A DNA stretch of 64,000 nucleotides from the NCBI GenBank assembly GCA_963930775.1, contig OZ005694.1:6875054-6939053 (forward strand), in the 5' to 3' direction. The position numbers were made by a program, and so were the translations under genes. Shown in pieces: positions 50,001 to 62,100 of this stretch (position 1 is the first letter of the stretch; each line of letters begins with the position of its first letter). This stretch comes from Cliona cf. orientalis (Eukaryota; Porifera; Demospongiae; Clionaida; Clionaidae). The notes beneath the pieces are model-generated. The model had not been told where the DNA came from, did not search any database, and worked only from the letters and a program-made list of their open reading frames with translations.

Positions 50001-50083
50001 TCGATTGGTTTTACACCGTATCGGGATAAAATCTCCTCCAAACTAGGACCTGCTTCACTCACAATAGGACTGATCGACGCCAT
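41091..50083 (-). CDS. Tandem copy 3: death domain - helical domain - NHR protein, 7 exons, 807 aa
   Basis: Exons joined: 50083-49624, 48317-47563, 45797-45669, 45602-45459, 44056-43882, 42357-41728, 41221-41091. The sum is 2424 nt with consistent phases and no internal stop. The start ATG (50081-50083) precedes a death domain (GPSLEEILSRYGV, GDWEMAGRYLEF). The helical exon is exactly 755 nt, as in copy 1, and the NHR exon exactly 630 nt. The fourth exon is seven codons shorter than in the other copies and the tail one codon shorter, all in frame, which suggests selection on the reading frame. This is the most diverged DD of the array. Its stop lies 222 bp from the copy 2 start codon. No RING, TIR, NACHT or caspase domain is seen. 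Function is inferred only from the DD and NHR adaptor folds. Confidence 0.78.
46096..46150. repeat. Strong hairpin (about 25-bp arms, 4-nt loop)
   Basis: agttcagtgg/cttattgacctcggg pairs with ccctcggtcaataa/atcactgaact, one bulge; outer ctcgatctcg/ctcgctctcg arms extend it weakly. Confidence 0.75.
46886..46912. repeat. (AC)n microsatellite
   Basis: Dinucleotide run after imperfect acag units. Confidence 0.85.
47143..47415. mobile_element. Probable MITE, ~270 bp
   Basis: Inverted ends agggtttcatc and gatgaaaccct. Confidence 0.5.
48999..49212. mobile_element. MITE, 214 bp, TA duplication
   Basis: Ends taccgtatagcaggaaactt and aagtttcctgctatacggta. Single-ended relatives lie at 31380, 32560 and 49243. 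Confidence 0.8.
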
Positions 50084-50491
50084 GATTGTTGTTCTTGGAT
50101 TGCACGGACAATCTTGGCGACCATTTCCTATTGACCATGTACTAGCACTCACGTTGAACTATATTATAGCACGGGATACAGAAGAGGCAAAGTAAGATGG
50201 TATTATGATACTCATATACCATTGATGTTTGTAGCTAGGTCTTGGTCTATGGTATGGCACCTGGTCATGCAGTAGGGCACTGAATTTGGTTGTATACGTA
50301 GTAAATTGGAAACCATGCATGTACATGTAGCTAACTAGCTACATTTCCATGATTTCTTGATGATTGAGACAATAATATTTTATATTATATTAATTTTATA
50401 GCAATGAAACAAGAGTGATAGTCTGCATGCTTGTAAAATAATAATATTGTGAACATACAAACTACTAGCTATAGCTAGCTAGCTAGCTACA

Positions 50492-50818
50492 TCATGCAAT
50501 TGTGCCGAGGTAGTGCTCCAGCCTGAGAGTGTCTCCATTATTATATCTCATCAGATAGTCTATGGATGTTGAAATGCCACTGTCCACAATCTGTCTCTGC
50601 TCTCTCGTAAAGTGCTCAGAAGTCTCATCATTGATGTTTCTGCTGAAAAGTGCTGAAGTCGGCAGCCATTCTCTGTCACTGTTAATTCTCCCTGTACCCA
50701 AAATGCAAGAAGTCCAACATGTTACATCGATCCTCGAGCTTGACTTGGGTGAAGGTGTCCTGTTTTAGATCCTAATACCTGTGTGTAGAATATCATTTAT
50801 TTTTTCGGGGGCCGGCAT
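50492..50818 (-). CDS. Small two-exon protein, 79 aa, unrecognised
   Basis: Exon 1 is 50818-50779, with ATG at 50816-50818 and the sequence MPAPEKINDILHT. Exon 2 is 50691-50492. An 87-bp intron with gtatta donor and gtacag acceptor is removed in phase 1. The spliced product is 240 nt with stop. The predicted protein is soluble, with no signal peptide or membrane segment. It contains REWLPTSALFSRNINDE, HFTREQRQIVDSG and DYLMRYNNGDTLRLEHYLG. The acidic/basic mix and compact intron look like a real conserved small eukaryotic gene, but I do not recognise the family. It lies 409 bp upstream of copy 3 on the same strand. Confidence 0.5.
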
Positions 50819-51046
50819 GTTGTGCAATATTAATGGAAAGTAGCTATTAGCAGCTATTAGCTATAGCTAGCTAGTTGATTCAACTCAACTGAGTAAAGTG
50901 GACAGCTAGTAATGAATCATACCGTAGTCCCAAAGTAATAGGAATGAAATGTTACCTGACCACTAGCACTGATTTGTTGTTTCTGTGACCGTCCATCACC
51001 CACTCCTGGAAGCTTACGCTTGATATATAAACGATGTCCAACCACC

Positions 51047-51049
<3 letters not shown>

Positions 51050-51086
<37 letters not shown>
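51050..51086. repeat. (GA)n microsatellite
   Basis: About 17 uninterrupted GA units. Confidence 0.9.
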
Positions 51087-51087
<1 letters not shown>

Positions 51088-51779
51088 TTACCGAACTCAT
51101 GTATAAAAGCTAATATTAATTTCGCTACAAGCTGTTCATCTTATCGAACTGTTCCTGTCCAGTGGATCCTATGTATTTATTGCTGTCGTTGGTGTGTGCC
51201 ATGTGTGTAGCTGCATTGAGGCAGTTCCACTCGGTGTAGGGATTTCAGACAATTTCGGATGGTTTCGCTAATTAAGTATAAACACAAAGCGGTTCAAGGT
51301 AAAGCGATTTAGTACGGGGCTTAAGGGTCACTGAGCCATATAGGCTGATACATGATATTATTTATAATTTTCATGGTATAATATTATATATTATGAATTA
51401 TTATTGTAAATTTGAAAAAGAATGGGGTGTTGGTGAAAGATAATTCAGATGGTATATATTCTCTGGGTCTTAATTATTAGCCTTGATCTTTCCATTGTTG
51501 AGTATCTGTGATGAGTTGACATCTGTCCATACCACTTAATGTGATTTAAATTTTTATGTTTTTACAATAATTATCACTGCTCCACTTCAAATGGCCTCAC
51601 TGTTCATTCCGGACACCCTAAGCTAGTCTTGTCACAGTATAATATATGAGCGACACCTTTTATGCCAAGACAAGATGATAGATCAATTCTAGAGAATATA
51701 TTATGAGGGGGGGGGTGGGGGACGGGGGGAAGAGAGATTTAGAGAAAGAGCAAGATCGAGTAAAACTGAGCGAGTACAT

Positions 51780-53102
51780 CGATATGAAGCAGAATAAAAA
51801 TATTATTATAATCCAATTTAATCCCGTATTTTGCTTACCAGTACATACTCCAGTTGCTTTCTCTAGTACAAGTAGTCTTCTTACCCATGTGTTTCCAGAG
51901 TCAGGGAAGCTGGCTAGAGCCACGGCTGCCCTCCTTGTCCCGTTGATGAATTGAAGTGGAATTTAATTAATTATTTGTGACAATGATTTTTTTCTTTGTA
52001 TGGGTAATATTATGCCAGGTGTCCATGCAGTAGGGATACACCCTGCACATCAATATTTAATTCCTGTAGCTGGTTGCATAAAAATGATTTACGTGTCTTA
52101 GCTCGTCCAATGAAAACTCTAAACAAAAACTATAATCATTTCCCAGTACACTCCAATTAGGTTCAACAGCGATAGCTATTATCTCATAATTGGTTTGAAT
52201 CTTCTGTGAATCTTTATTGCTCATGAAGCCATAATAATTGTGACAAAAAATTTAATAATGAATGCACTGGATGTGAGAATGCTACTCTGCCAGTTATAAT
52301 AGGTAGTAGACATCCTTCTGGTTATATACTTAAACACATGGAGCCATATGTGACATCACCGGCAAAACTTGCATGCAATGTAGTGGAAGGGGTAACTATG
52401 TACACTGGGCTAAGCACATGCAGCAGTCTAATATCAGAGACCCTACTTTGGTAATTAACCCTTGTCGCATAGCATAAGCAGAGGGTTACTGTAATCGTTC
52501 GGTGATATTAATTTTGTCCATCCAAACCCTCCTGTGTTAAAACCAATGGTGTATGCATTCAAGGTATAATCGGTATAAAGAAATGGTGAACATACATGTA
52601 TTACATGTAAGTCCTGCCCAGTGGTGTAGCATAATGCTATATACACAGACTGGCAACAGCTACACAATTTGTGCAGTTGTTGCCAGTCTGTGTTTCCATG
52701 GTACCTACCTCAGCTAATTGTACTTGACCAATTGCCATCATTCTATGCTTCGCTGGTCAGTTGTCAATGCAATGACAGTGTAAACAGGCAGTGGCTCTCA
52801 AGTCATTCTCTGTTCTCTCTCAGCTTCGTTTGCAATATATACGATCGCAAACTCACTGAATCTTTTCGGCCACATTTTCAAGCTCCTTTCATCTGATATT
52901 CTCTCTCTCTTTTCCCTTGTACTTCATATGTCTGGCAATGGTGATCATTTCACCTCTCCCTCTCACTCCCTCCCAATCTCTCTTTCTTCTTTCTCTCAAT
53001 ATCACAAATTAATGTATGCTCATTGTATAAATACTTCAATTGGGGATACACAAAATTAATATTGAGTGGGGAAATGTACACAGAAATACAAAATTAATGT
53101 AG
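51780..53102. repeat. Segmental duplication block A (3' flank of copy 4)
   Basis: Counterpart of 5100-6830. Contains a DD relic near 52095-52260 but no intact gene. From 50819 to 51780 I see only AT-rich sequence and the GA repeat. Confidence 0.7.
52095..52260 (-). pseudogene. Degenerate death-domain exon (duplicate)
   Basis: Same relic as 5389-5570, with more stops; recognised by shared ttcccagtacactcca and gcgatagctattatctc. Confidence 0.45.
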
Positions 53103-56100
53103 CTACTCATCAAAATACCATTTCAATTTGTCTTTGAGTCTTATTGGAAGCGGTAGTCTATCAACTTCATCACCACTCTTTAGCCAACTTGATAATCTTT
53201 CCAGGCACAGCTCTTCAAGGTTGATAGCACCATACTCTGTAACTGTAGAGGGGTGCATGGCGAAAAAAATTAATTAAAAATTATGCGTGAGAGGGAGTGT
53301 GGTCAATATCCTTATGGATTATGGCAGTTCAGCAGTATCTATAGCATTGGCTGCGACTAGCTCTCAAGCTGAACATCCAGAGTCTGACAGGCAGCCTCAT
53401 TCCCATGGAGGCCCTTCAAGAGGAGGAGGAGGAGAAAGGGCCTAGCTGGTACACATGCACTGTACGCGCATGCGCCGGGGAACCCCAGAAAAATGTGGGG
53501 TAATCGGATACTATTGTATACTCTCCATTTATCGTCCATAGAACTGTACGTCATGCAGAACCCGTGAATGATCACTATGGTAACGCAACTGGTCGCTATG
53601 GAGACTTCTGCGCATGCGCGCACAGTGTGTACCAGGCCCTTTCTACGGTGGCCGAGAAGGGCCATTTATATTGCTGATCTGGAATTATTCCATTTATGAA
53701 TATTGCTGATTTGGAAATATTCCATTTATGAATGTTTACAAAGACGATCTTTTCCAAACTTCACTAGTTCCAAACTACCACCTTACCAAAGCCTAAGCCT
53801 GTGATTGTGAACTGCTATCCAATGCGCACAGTGTAGAGAGTAGAGCAGGTGTCTAACTTTTGCTTGTGCTAAAGAGGTGAGCTCGAGCGTGATGATACTC
53901 GTTTTTGGAGACTCGGTGCGTCGGCTAGCGCTATAGTCGGACGCGGGGCCTGCGCTGCAGCGCTGTGCAGTAGCGTCACATGACGCGCACGTGCACATAC
54001 ATATTAGATCACGTGCTTTATGTTGCCTTGCCTTGAGCCTCCTCGTGCTTTAGTGAAAAAGGAGCTTATAGCTATTTAATATAGTGACTACCGGTAACTT
54101 GAGCGCAGGTGATATCATAGTGATATCAACAGCGGCTATGGCAGCTTTGTCAGACGATCTTGTGATCGAAGAAAGTTCCAGCGGATCAAGCGCTGCCGGC
54201 CCTACCAGAAGGCTGCGGTCGTCGCGGTCTCGGGCCACCACGTCCGGCCGCAGTACTTCATCTGAGCTAACATGTAAGTGCTAGATCTTATCTATGTATG
54301 ACTTGTTACCGTGTCTATTTCGATCGGTATACCAAGGATCAATTTGTATGGGAAAATGGGTCCTTTTGAAATAATTTCAACAGTTACTGTGAGCTTATGG
54401 TATCAATTAAAATTCCATGAAGTGATGTTCAATTGGATCAGCTGATCAGTAGCGATCACATGACGCGCACATGCAGATGCATCTTAGATCACGTGCTTTT
54501 ATGTTGCCTTGCCTTGAGCCTCCTCGTGCTTGAAAAAGGAGCTTATCAGTAGTGACTTAGTCTACCGTATCCAATCTATTAACGCGCCATGAAAAATAAT
54601 TATGAGTGCTGGGTGGTGCGCTATTAGAAGATTACCCTTCGCGACAAGGTGGCGCGCAAAATTTGTACACAAAAGTATAGAGACGCGTGGGTGGGCGCAT
54701 TTAAATAGAGTGCACTTCAGGCCTAGGTGGCGCATCTCTTAGAGAGGCGCGTTAATTAGATTGGATACGGTAACACTCTCACTCTCCATACATATAATTA
54801 TAGTTGCATAATAGCAACATGTCTCCATCAAGTATATCTGCTCTATTTCCAAATTTGTATATTTCCACGCACTATACATTTGTCACTTGAAACTGTGGTA
54901 TAGACGACTTAAGGCGTGACCGTTTAGCCCATTAACTGCATAGTAGCCGTTGCTATCCGCCATTTTGGTGGTCAAGCGGTAGTACCGCGTGTACTGCAGT
55001 ATGCCAGTGGAAGCTAGCAAGATCGATCATGAGCAAGAAGTCCACGGACAGTTTGTCTAAAGCAGCCCGAGAGCGTTCCATCCGGTGTCGTAGGCGAGCT
55101 GAGAGACGAGAAATGCACTCGCGATCGTACACTGTATAAAGCTATGGCAGTGCTGACCACCAACATGGCGGATATAACGGCAGTTAATGGGCTGAACGGT
55201 CACACCTTAAGTCGTCTATATATCCATTCTTTGATGCTTCCATAATTGTCTCTTGAAATTACAGTGTATTTCTGTTCTTTGATATTTCCAAACATACACA
55301 TTTCCATAGTTATTTCTTGAAATAGCAGTGAACATCCTTTTTTTGATATTTCCAAACATGTACATTTCCATAATTATTTCTTGAAAAAGCAGTGTACATC
55401 CATTTTTGATATTTCCAAACATGTACATTTCCAAAGTTATTTCTTGAAAAAGCAGTGTACATCCATTCTTTGATATTTCCAAACATATATATTTCCATAA
55501 TTGTCTCTTGATATTGCAGTGTATATTCATTCTTTGACATTTCCAAACATACATATTTCCATAGTTGTCTCTTGAAGTTGTAGTGTACATCAGTTCTTTG
55601 ACATTTCCAAAGATAATATTATACATTTCCATAGTTGTCTTCAGAAAAAGTTGTATAATTATATATATTAGGTATTTTTGTACTCTGTGTAGACATGGTA
55701 ACGTTATATCTTGAGCTGTATGCCTTATCTCTCTTTGCAATATTATATATTGCTGCATGGATTACCTAGCTACATAATTGACTATGCATTTATATGCAGC
55801 ATCAATTGAAGACTATATTGAAATGGCGAAGAAGAAGAGGGCAAAGCAGACTAAGAAGTGTACATCCAGTAAGAAAGTTGAAGACAAGCACTGCCAGATG
55901 ATGGTATAATATTATACAACATAATATATTAAGTAATATACGTATACAGCTTCTTTTTATGGATATTAATAAGTGATTATGAGGTAACAAAATGGCGAGA
56001 TTATTATTGCACACAGTAAAATTTGCGTATTACTTTCTCTCCATTGTTACAGTATATATACATGCATATTATATGCAGTATGCTGAATCATTTCATGATA

Positions 56101-59100
56101 ATGATTATTGTAGGTCCCAGTAGGGAGAATGTACCATTGCACAAAGCGAAAGAGAGGGGTACATATGCGCAGTGGGGGCGGCCCTCGGAATGTGCTACTT
56201 AGAAGGGATTGTTCATATGGACGAATGTTAGCTAAGTGTATGAGTGAGCTCTACACAGAAGAAGAAAGGAAGAATGCTGAATTTTACATTGCTGATGCTA
56301 AGGGGATACCGGTGTGGCACAAGGATAAGATAGAAGTTGATATGGAGAGTAGTGGGAAAGAAGTTGAAGAAAGGGAGTGGACACTTGGCGAGTATCTTCA
56401 GTTAACCAACAAATCACTGTCAAAATCAATGTTCTACTGTGTTCGTGAAGGTATAGAATCCCCCAGTAGCCATTGAAATGTTAATTTATTTATTCTAATA
56501 CTGCAGAATTGGAATCTGATGATGAAGCAGGGCAATCCAGTGTGGGTATGTTAATCATCTGCTCAAGGTATATCATAATATCTCCACTACATTTTAGGAA
56601 AGCGTGTCGTGAGAAAGGATAGGGGTGATGAGTTGAAGTTCTGTATTATATAATAGATGTGTGATAATGTTTAATTAATGTGTAGTTAAAGTTGATAGTG
56701 ATGCCAGCTCAGATGGTACGGAGTTGGAAAGTGTAAATGAAGAAATTGACACTGGTAATGGACATAGTACTCACGAGAAGATGGAAACAGAACCTGCAGC
56801 ACATGTACAACAGTATGACAGTGATAACTGTAAGCTATTTATAATGATGAATTCTGTATTGCTATCGTAACCTATATCATTGGTTAAAGAAATTGTTGCC
56901 ATAACAACAATGGTGGATCCCTTCTCATAAATTGTCCGTATACTATAATGAGTTATAAACCAATACCATAATGTGTTATATATATCCATGCAGACATTTG
57001 GTATCCATTTTCTCCTGTATTTATGAAGCGCTTGAAGAGTGCATACAGGGATGAATGGTCCTTTCGAACAGTGCATTCACAGTTAGATGCACTTCTTCTG
57101 TCAGAAAAACGTGACACTGTCCAAGATGAATACCAACATAATACTGTTGGTTTAATGGAAGGCAATCCCTTGCACCTACCAGATTTCTGGCTGGCAGGAA
57201 TAGATATAGCAACCAATCGTATGTGTATCATGTATAATAGGTATATAATATATGAAGCTGTTAATATCCGTTATGTTTATAGAAACAGGTATTGATTTAA
57301 TTGAGTGCTGCGATAGGCGAACTGGTGTTGTCCACTACAAGAAGCCTAGTGCTGGTGTGTATATATGTTCGTCTATATTATACTCGATATTTACATACTT
57401 CTTTGATATAATATCTGAGTAGAGAGTACTTTTGGAGTGTGGACTGGTGGTTTTTCTTGTCCTGGTGAAAGCGTGGCATTACTTTGTTGCCTAGCAACAG
57501 GTGGCTACCACAGCTGTAGTAGTTATATGTGGTCCCTCAACGATGAGATACTGGAAGAGGAAACCCATGCTATCGCTTATGTTATCTCCACTGGTTCATA
57601 TACTTGTGTTGTCACAGTATCTGGAAACGAAAAGCATTCCTTCTCTTTCAACGTACTAGGTATTTTATACTTAATACAATTAATCTTAATTAAATTATAA
57701 TTTAATGACATAAGTAGCAGATGTAGCCAATGATAGATGGAAAGTTGTCATTCCAGAAGGAGTCAATGTGTGTCAAGGTGAGGTATTACATGCATGCATG
57801 CATGTGTATAGTGTACATGTATAAATTATTTTTATTAATAATTTTGTATTACAGGAAGAAGTGTTGACATTGCCTTAAAACGGTTGTCCATACTGAATGA
57901 TGTTGAATTAAATGGTATGTATACTAATGGTTTTAATAATTATTATAATTTATATTGTCACCAAAAATTACTTGATAGATTATCGTAAAGTTTGTCTAAA
58001 AGAGGTAATTGGACAGGGTGGGTATGGAACTGTATACAAAGCTAACTGGCGAGGACTGGTGGTTGCCGCTAAAGTAATTCCCCTTCCAGCAGTATCAGCA
58101 GATTCCAATAATGTGAAGTCAGAGATTGAATTTTTGAAGTAATTTATTTGCTAATTCAGTCTATATTAATTTTATTATATTATACTCCTCATAACATTGT
58201 ATGAAAGGAAATTGCATCATCCCAACCTAAGCAGTCTCCTTGGAGTCGAACAGTTGGAAACGAGTATTGCTATTTTGACTCCACTTGTGTACGGTAAAAA
58301 TCTCCATGAATATATTTTTAGCTCTGACAGGAAGGTAAGATTACAATTATAGTTACTAAATTGATAGATTATTCTTATACAAAATGTATAGCTTGTTCAT
58401 CCCGAGAAGTTATACGTGTTGGTTCAAGTGTGTCAAGCTTTGACATATTTGCACACTTGTGAACCTCCTCTAGTACATCTGGATGTCAAGCCGGCCAATA
58501 TTTTGGTAAAAATATTTATTCAGTCAGTTATTGTAAAATTATAGCCATAATTAGCCTATAATATAGTAGTAATTGTATATTATCTATATAGGTGGATGCC
58601 ATGACACTTCATGTGACATTGACAGATTTTGGCCTTTCACATGCCATGCTGAATACATCATCCATTGGAACAAAAACAGCAATGGCTGGATCGCCTGGGT
58701 ATCAGTCACCCGAACAGTTACAAGCATTGAAGAAAGAAATAGGCCCACCAAGTGATGTGTTTGCTTTTGGTTGCGTTATAGTCACACTCTATAGTGAAGT
58801 GCCTTTGTGGCCAGGCCTGACCCCTTTTCAAATCATGTGCAAAGTTACTATTCACAAAGAAAAGCCTGGTACTATGTCTGATGTGCCCGGTGAATTGAGA
58901 GTGCTATGTGAAAAGTGTTTGGACTATAATATTGCAAATCGTCCTACAATTATAGAGGTCCAAAAGGGGCTAGCCCGCATCAAGGTGTGAGCTACAACAA
59001 AGCAAAAAAATTAACACCTGATCATTGCCATCCTTATTCAATACAATTTCACTATAATAAACGATGGATGTTGTGCAGTTAACATTCGATTCTGATCACT

Positions 59101-62100
59101 CTATTATTCATTATTAGATCCTGCATTGTTGACGATCTCACTCATCATGATTATATCAATTGATATAATATAATATTATTATAATATAATCTTCATTAAT
59201 TATTAATGACATCAGTATATGTACAGCATCGTCGGGGCATTAAATTTTATGAATTCAAAATAATTATATATTATGAACATTTTGCATGCATATAAACAAA
59301 ATAAATTATGTTGTATAATAAAATGGGTATTTGCAGACAAGTTCAATTAATGTGTGCTTCAATTGTGCATGTTAGTGAAATATACAAATCGATAGCTTGC
59401 TCAATGGATATAGGCATTTGTAATGATGAATCTGCATCCATCACCAACTTTGCTACCTGAAGAAACTCCAAAGATGCTGGAGGGTCTGGTTCTTCAGCAT
59501 AATCCTCAGTAACAGATATGTCACGAACATCCAACTGACACAGATAATCTTGAATACCTGTAGGAGTTACTGTAGATTCGGACTAGAAAATTTAAGATCA
59601 TGATCATGTGTACCAAGCAATTGAGGCAAGTGAAATAATTCATCAGGATGACCACTGGGGCAAATAGAATTTCTCACTGGCCGCAAGCGGTGACTATTCC
59701 ATTCAAGTTTGACTCGGTCCAAGTCATTTTGGATTAATTGCATAAAGCACAACTTTAAACAATCACTATAATAATATCGTAATAATAATGATAATCATAG
59801 CATAAGTTAACTTGTCTTTGGCTTACACATGAACAACGTTTGTACCATTGTAGAGTCCATGAGATTCCAGTCCCTGAAATTCAAAGTTGAAGCCAATTAC
59901 TATTATTGTGACATTGTGAATAATCTCACCTTAAAAAACTCCTGCCACCAATGAGTACACAATCTTCGCAATTGGGACCACCAGGCCTCTATTCTCTGTT
60001 ATAATTAAAATTATTATTGTCTCTATCTTTCATTGTAATGTTTTTAATCATAATAATTTCTAACTAACTTGGTTTGTGACGGACTTTCCATAACGAAAAC
60101 TCTCAAAACCAGCATAGCAATCTCCATGATTTCTTCTCAAAAAGGGTTGAATGAATGCTAGAGAAGAGTTCTCTGTGCCACAGTCAACTCTTACCAATCT
60201 AGGCATACCTACAACATTTAATTATTTGAGCTAGAACACACATTGTACATGTAACAGGCAAACCATTCAATTGCTTCACACACTCCAAATAATGATGTGC
60301 TATTGTCCTGGGATTATTGTTGCTAACTCCAACTTTTAACCACAGAATTTTCCGGGAATAGCTGCAGAAAAATTAATAAGACTTAGTGAAGGTAGCTATC
60401 TAGCAAAATTTAATACTCCACTGTTTACTCGGATGGCATACCCATCAATGCACGCATGGATTGCAAAACCAAAAGGCTTGATTTTATCAAAACCATCGAT
60501 ATGCCATACATAGTTAGGTCCCTACAATCATGGGAAAAAGAAAGTTTGAATAAAAGGGTTAGTTATATGTGATATCAGATTCTTAGCAAATTTTACTTTA
60601 TTATTGTATAATCTTCTACGTAAACGATTCTTTCTTCTAGCACGAGACCCCTCAGGATCAATTCTTGTCAGTAGTATCATCACATTATCTCTAGATACAG
60701 TCAATGAAGTATCACGACCAATGATTTATAATTGATACAGGGATTCCCCCAGAATAGAATCCAATCCGGGTGCTTAATGATATTCATAGGCTTTTGGTTA
60801 AGTTGTGGCTTTAAACTCCACCCCTTTCTTTGATGTTTATACAAGTCAAACTGGGTGGCCCACCCTGATTCAGGTACACTGGGGGAAACACTGATTGGTA
60901 TGATGAATACTTGTATCCCTTTCCTCCTTAGCTATGACAACATGCCTACCTTGACACTGGAATGCCATATTGCATTCTAACACGCCGCCACATACTTCTG
61001 TAGCCAAGTAGGCTTCCTGATCCTTTAAGCTCTTCCTATAATCAGAGAATTGTTAATGAGACCTCTCTATAGTGCACATATTACCATAAAAGGTATAACT
61101 GCAGCACCAAAAAGAATCACGCTTAATTGGCACTCCATTACAACATTTAAAAATTATTCTATAATCAATTTAACAATATTATCCAATGCTAAGTGCATGG
61201 CACGTACATAACGGAGTGGCACTGAAATTAGAACCGTTACGGTATACCACACACAACACCCTGACCAGTTGTGCCCTTGACGATCTTTACCTACCGTGAT
61301 TATTAACCCCTTGCGCAAGAGCGCGTGATAAATTTAATAAGGCTGGCTGACTCCAAAAAGAGCACACCTAACCTTGCACATTCATGTTTATTAAACTTGA
61401 TAGCTACAACGCCTACCTCAATTACACCCAGAGTATCAAGCAGCAAGGTCCTATCTTGCAAGGTACGCCTTCGCAGGCCGAGTCTCTTCAAAATTCTCTT
61501 AAGTTGTCGGAGAGATATCGATATGCCATGAAGAAAGTGCAGAAAGCACAATATTAGTCCATAGTCGTATCCAAGATGAAAATAATGCTCTACCAGCGCA
61601 TCCCTCGTCCCGAAAACGCATGGCGGAAAGGCCAATAAGGCCAGTATTACCGACAAAATCATGATCCGTTTCTCCGTGGATCCAGGGCATGCCACGGTGC
61701 TAGATTATGGGCCGGGACTTCCTCTTGTGTAATACCGTACTAGTAGTACTGCGTGGCGCATGCGCGTCATCGTACATGTACACAATAATATTAATATTAC
61801 ATGAGGAATTTAGTAGCTACATGTACTGTAAGGTTTGGAAATATGAATGTTTGTAATTTATAAGGTTTGGATATATTAAACTTTGGAAATTCCGGAACCT
61901 CGACTTTGGAAATACTAAATAGTAATGTTAGGAAAAGATCGTCTTCGTAAATATTCATAAATGGAATACTTCCAAATCAGCAATATTGATAAATGGAATA
62001 CTTCGAAATCAGCAATATTCATAAATGGAATAATTCCAAATCAGTAATATTGATAAATGGAATACTTCGAAATCAGCAATATTCATAAATGGAATAATTC

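Noticed and set aside
55216-55758. 180-codon open frame on the minus strand
   Set aside because: It is a translated minisatellite inside an intron of the kinase gene.
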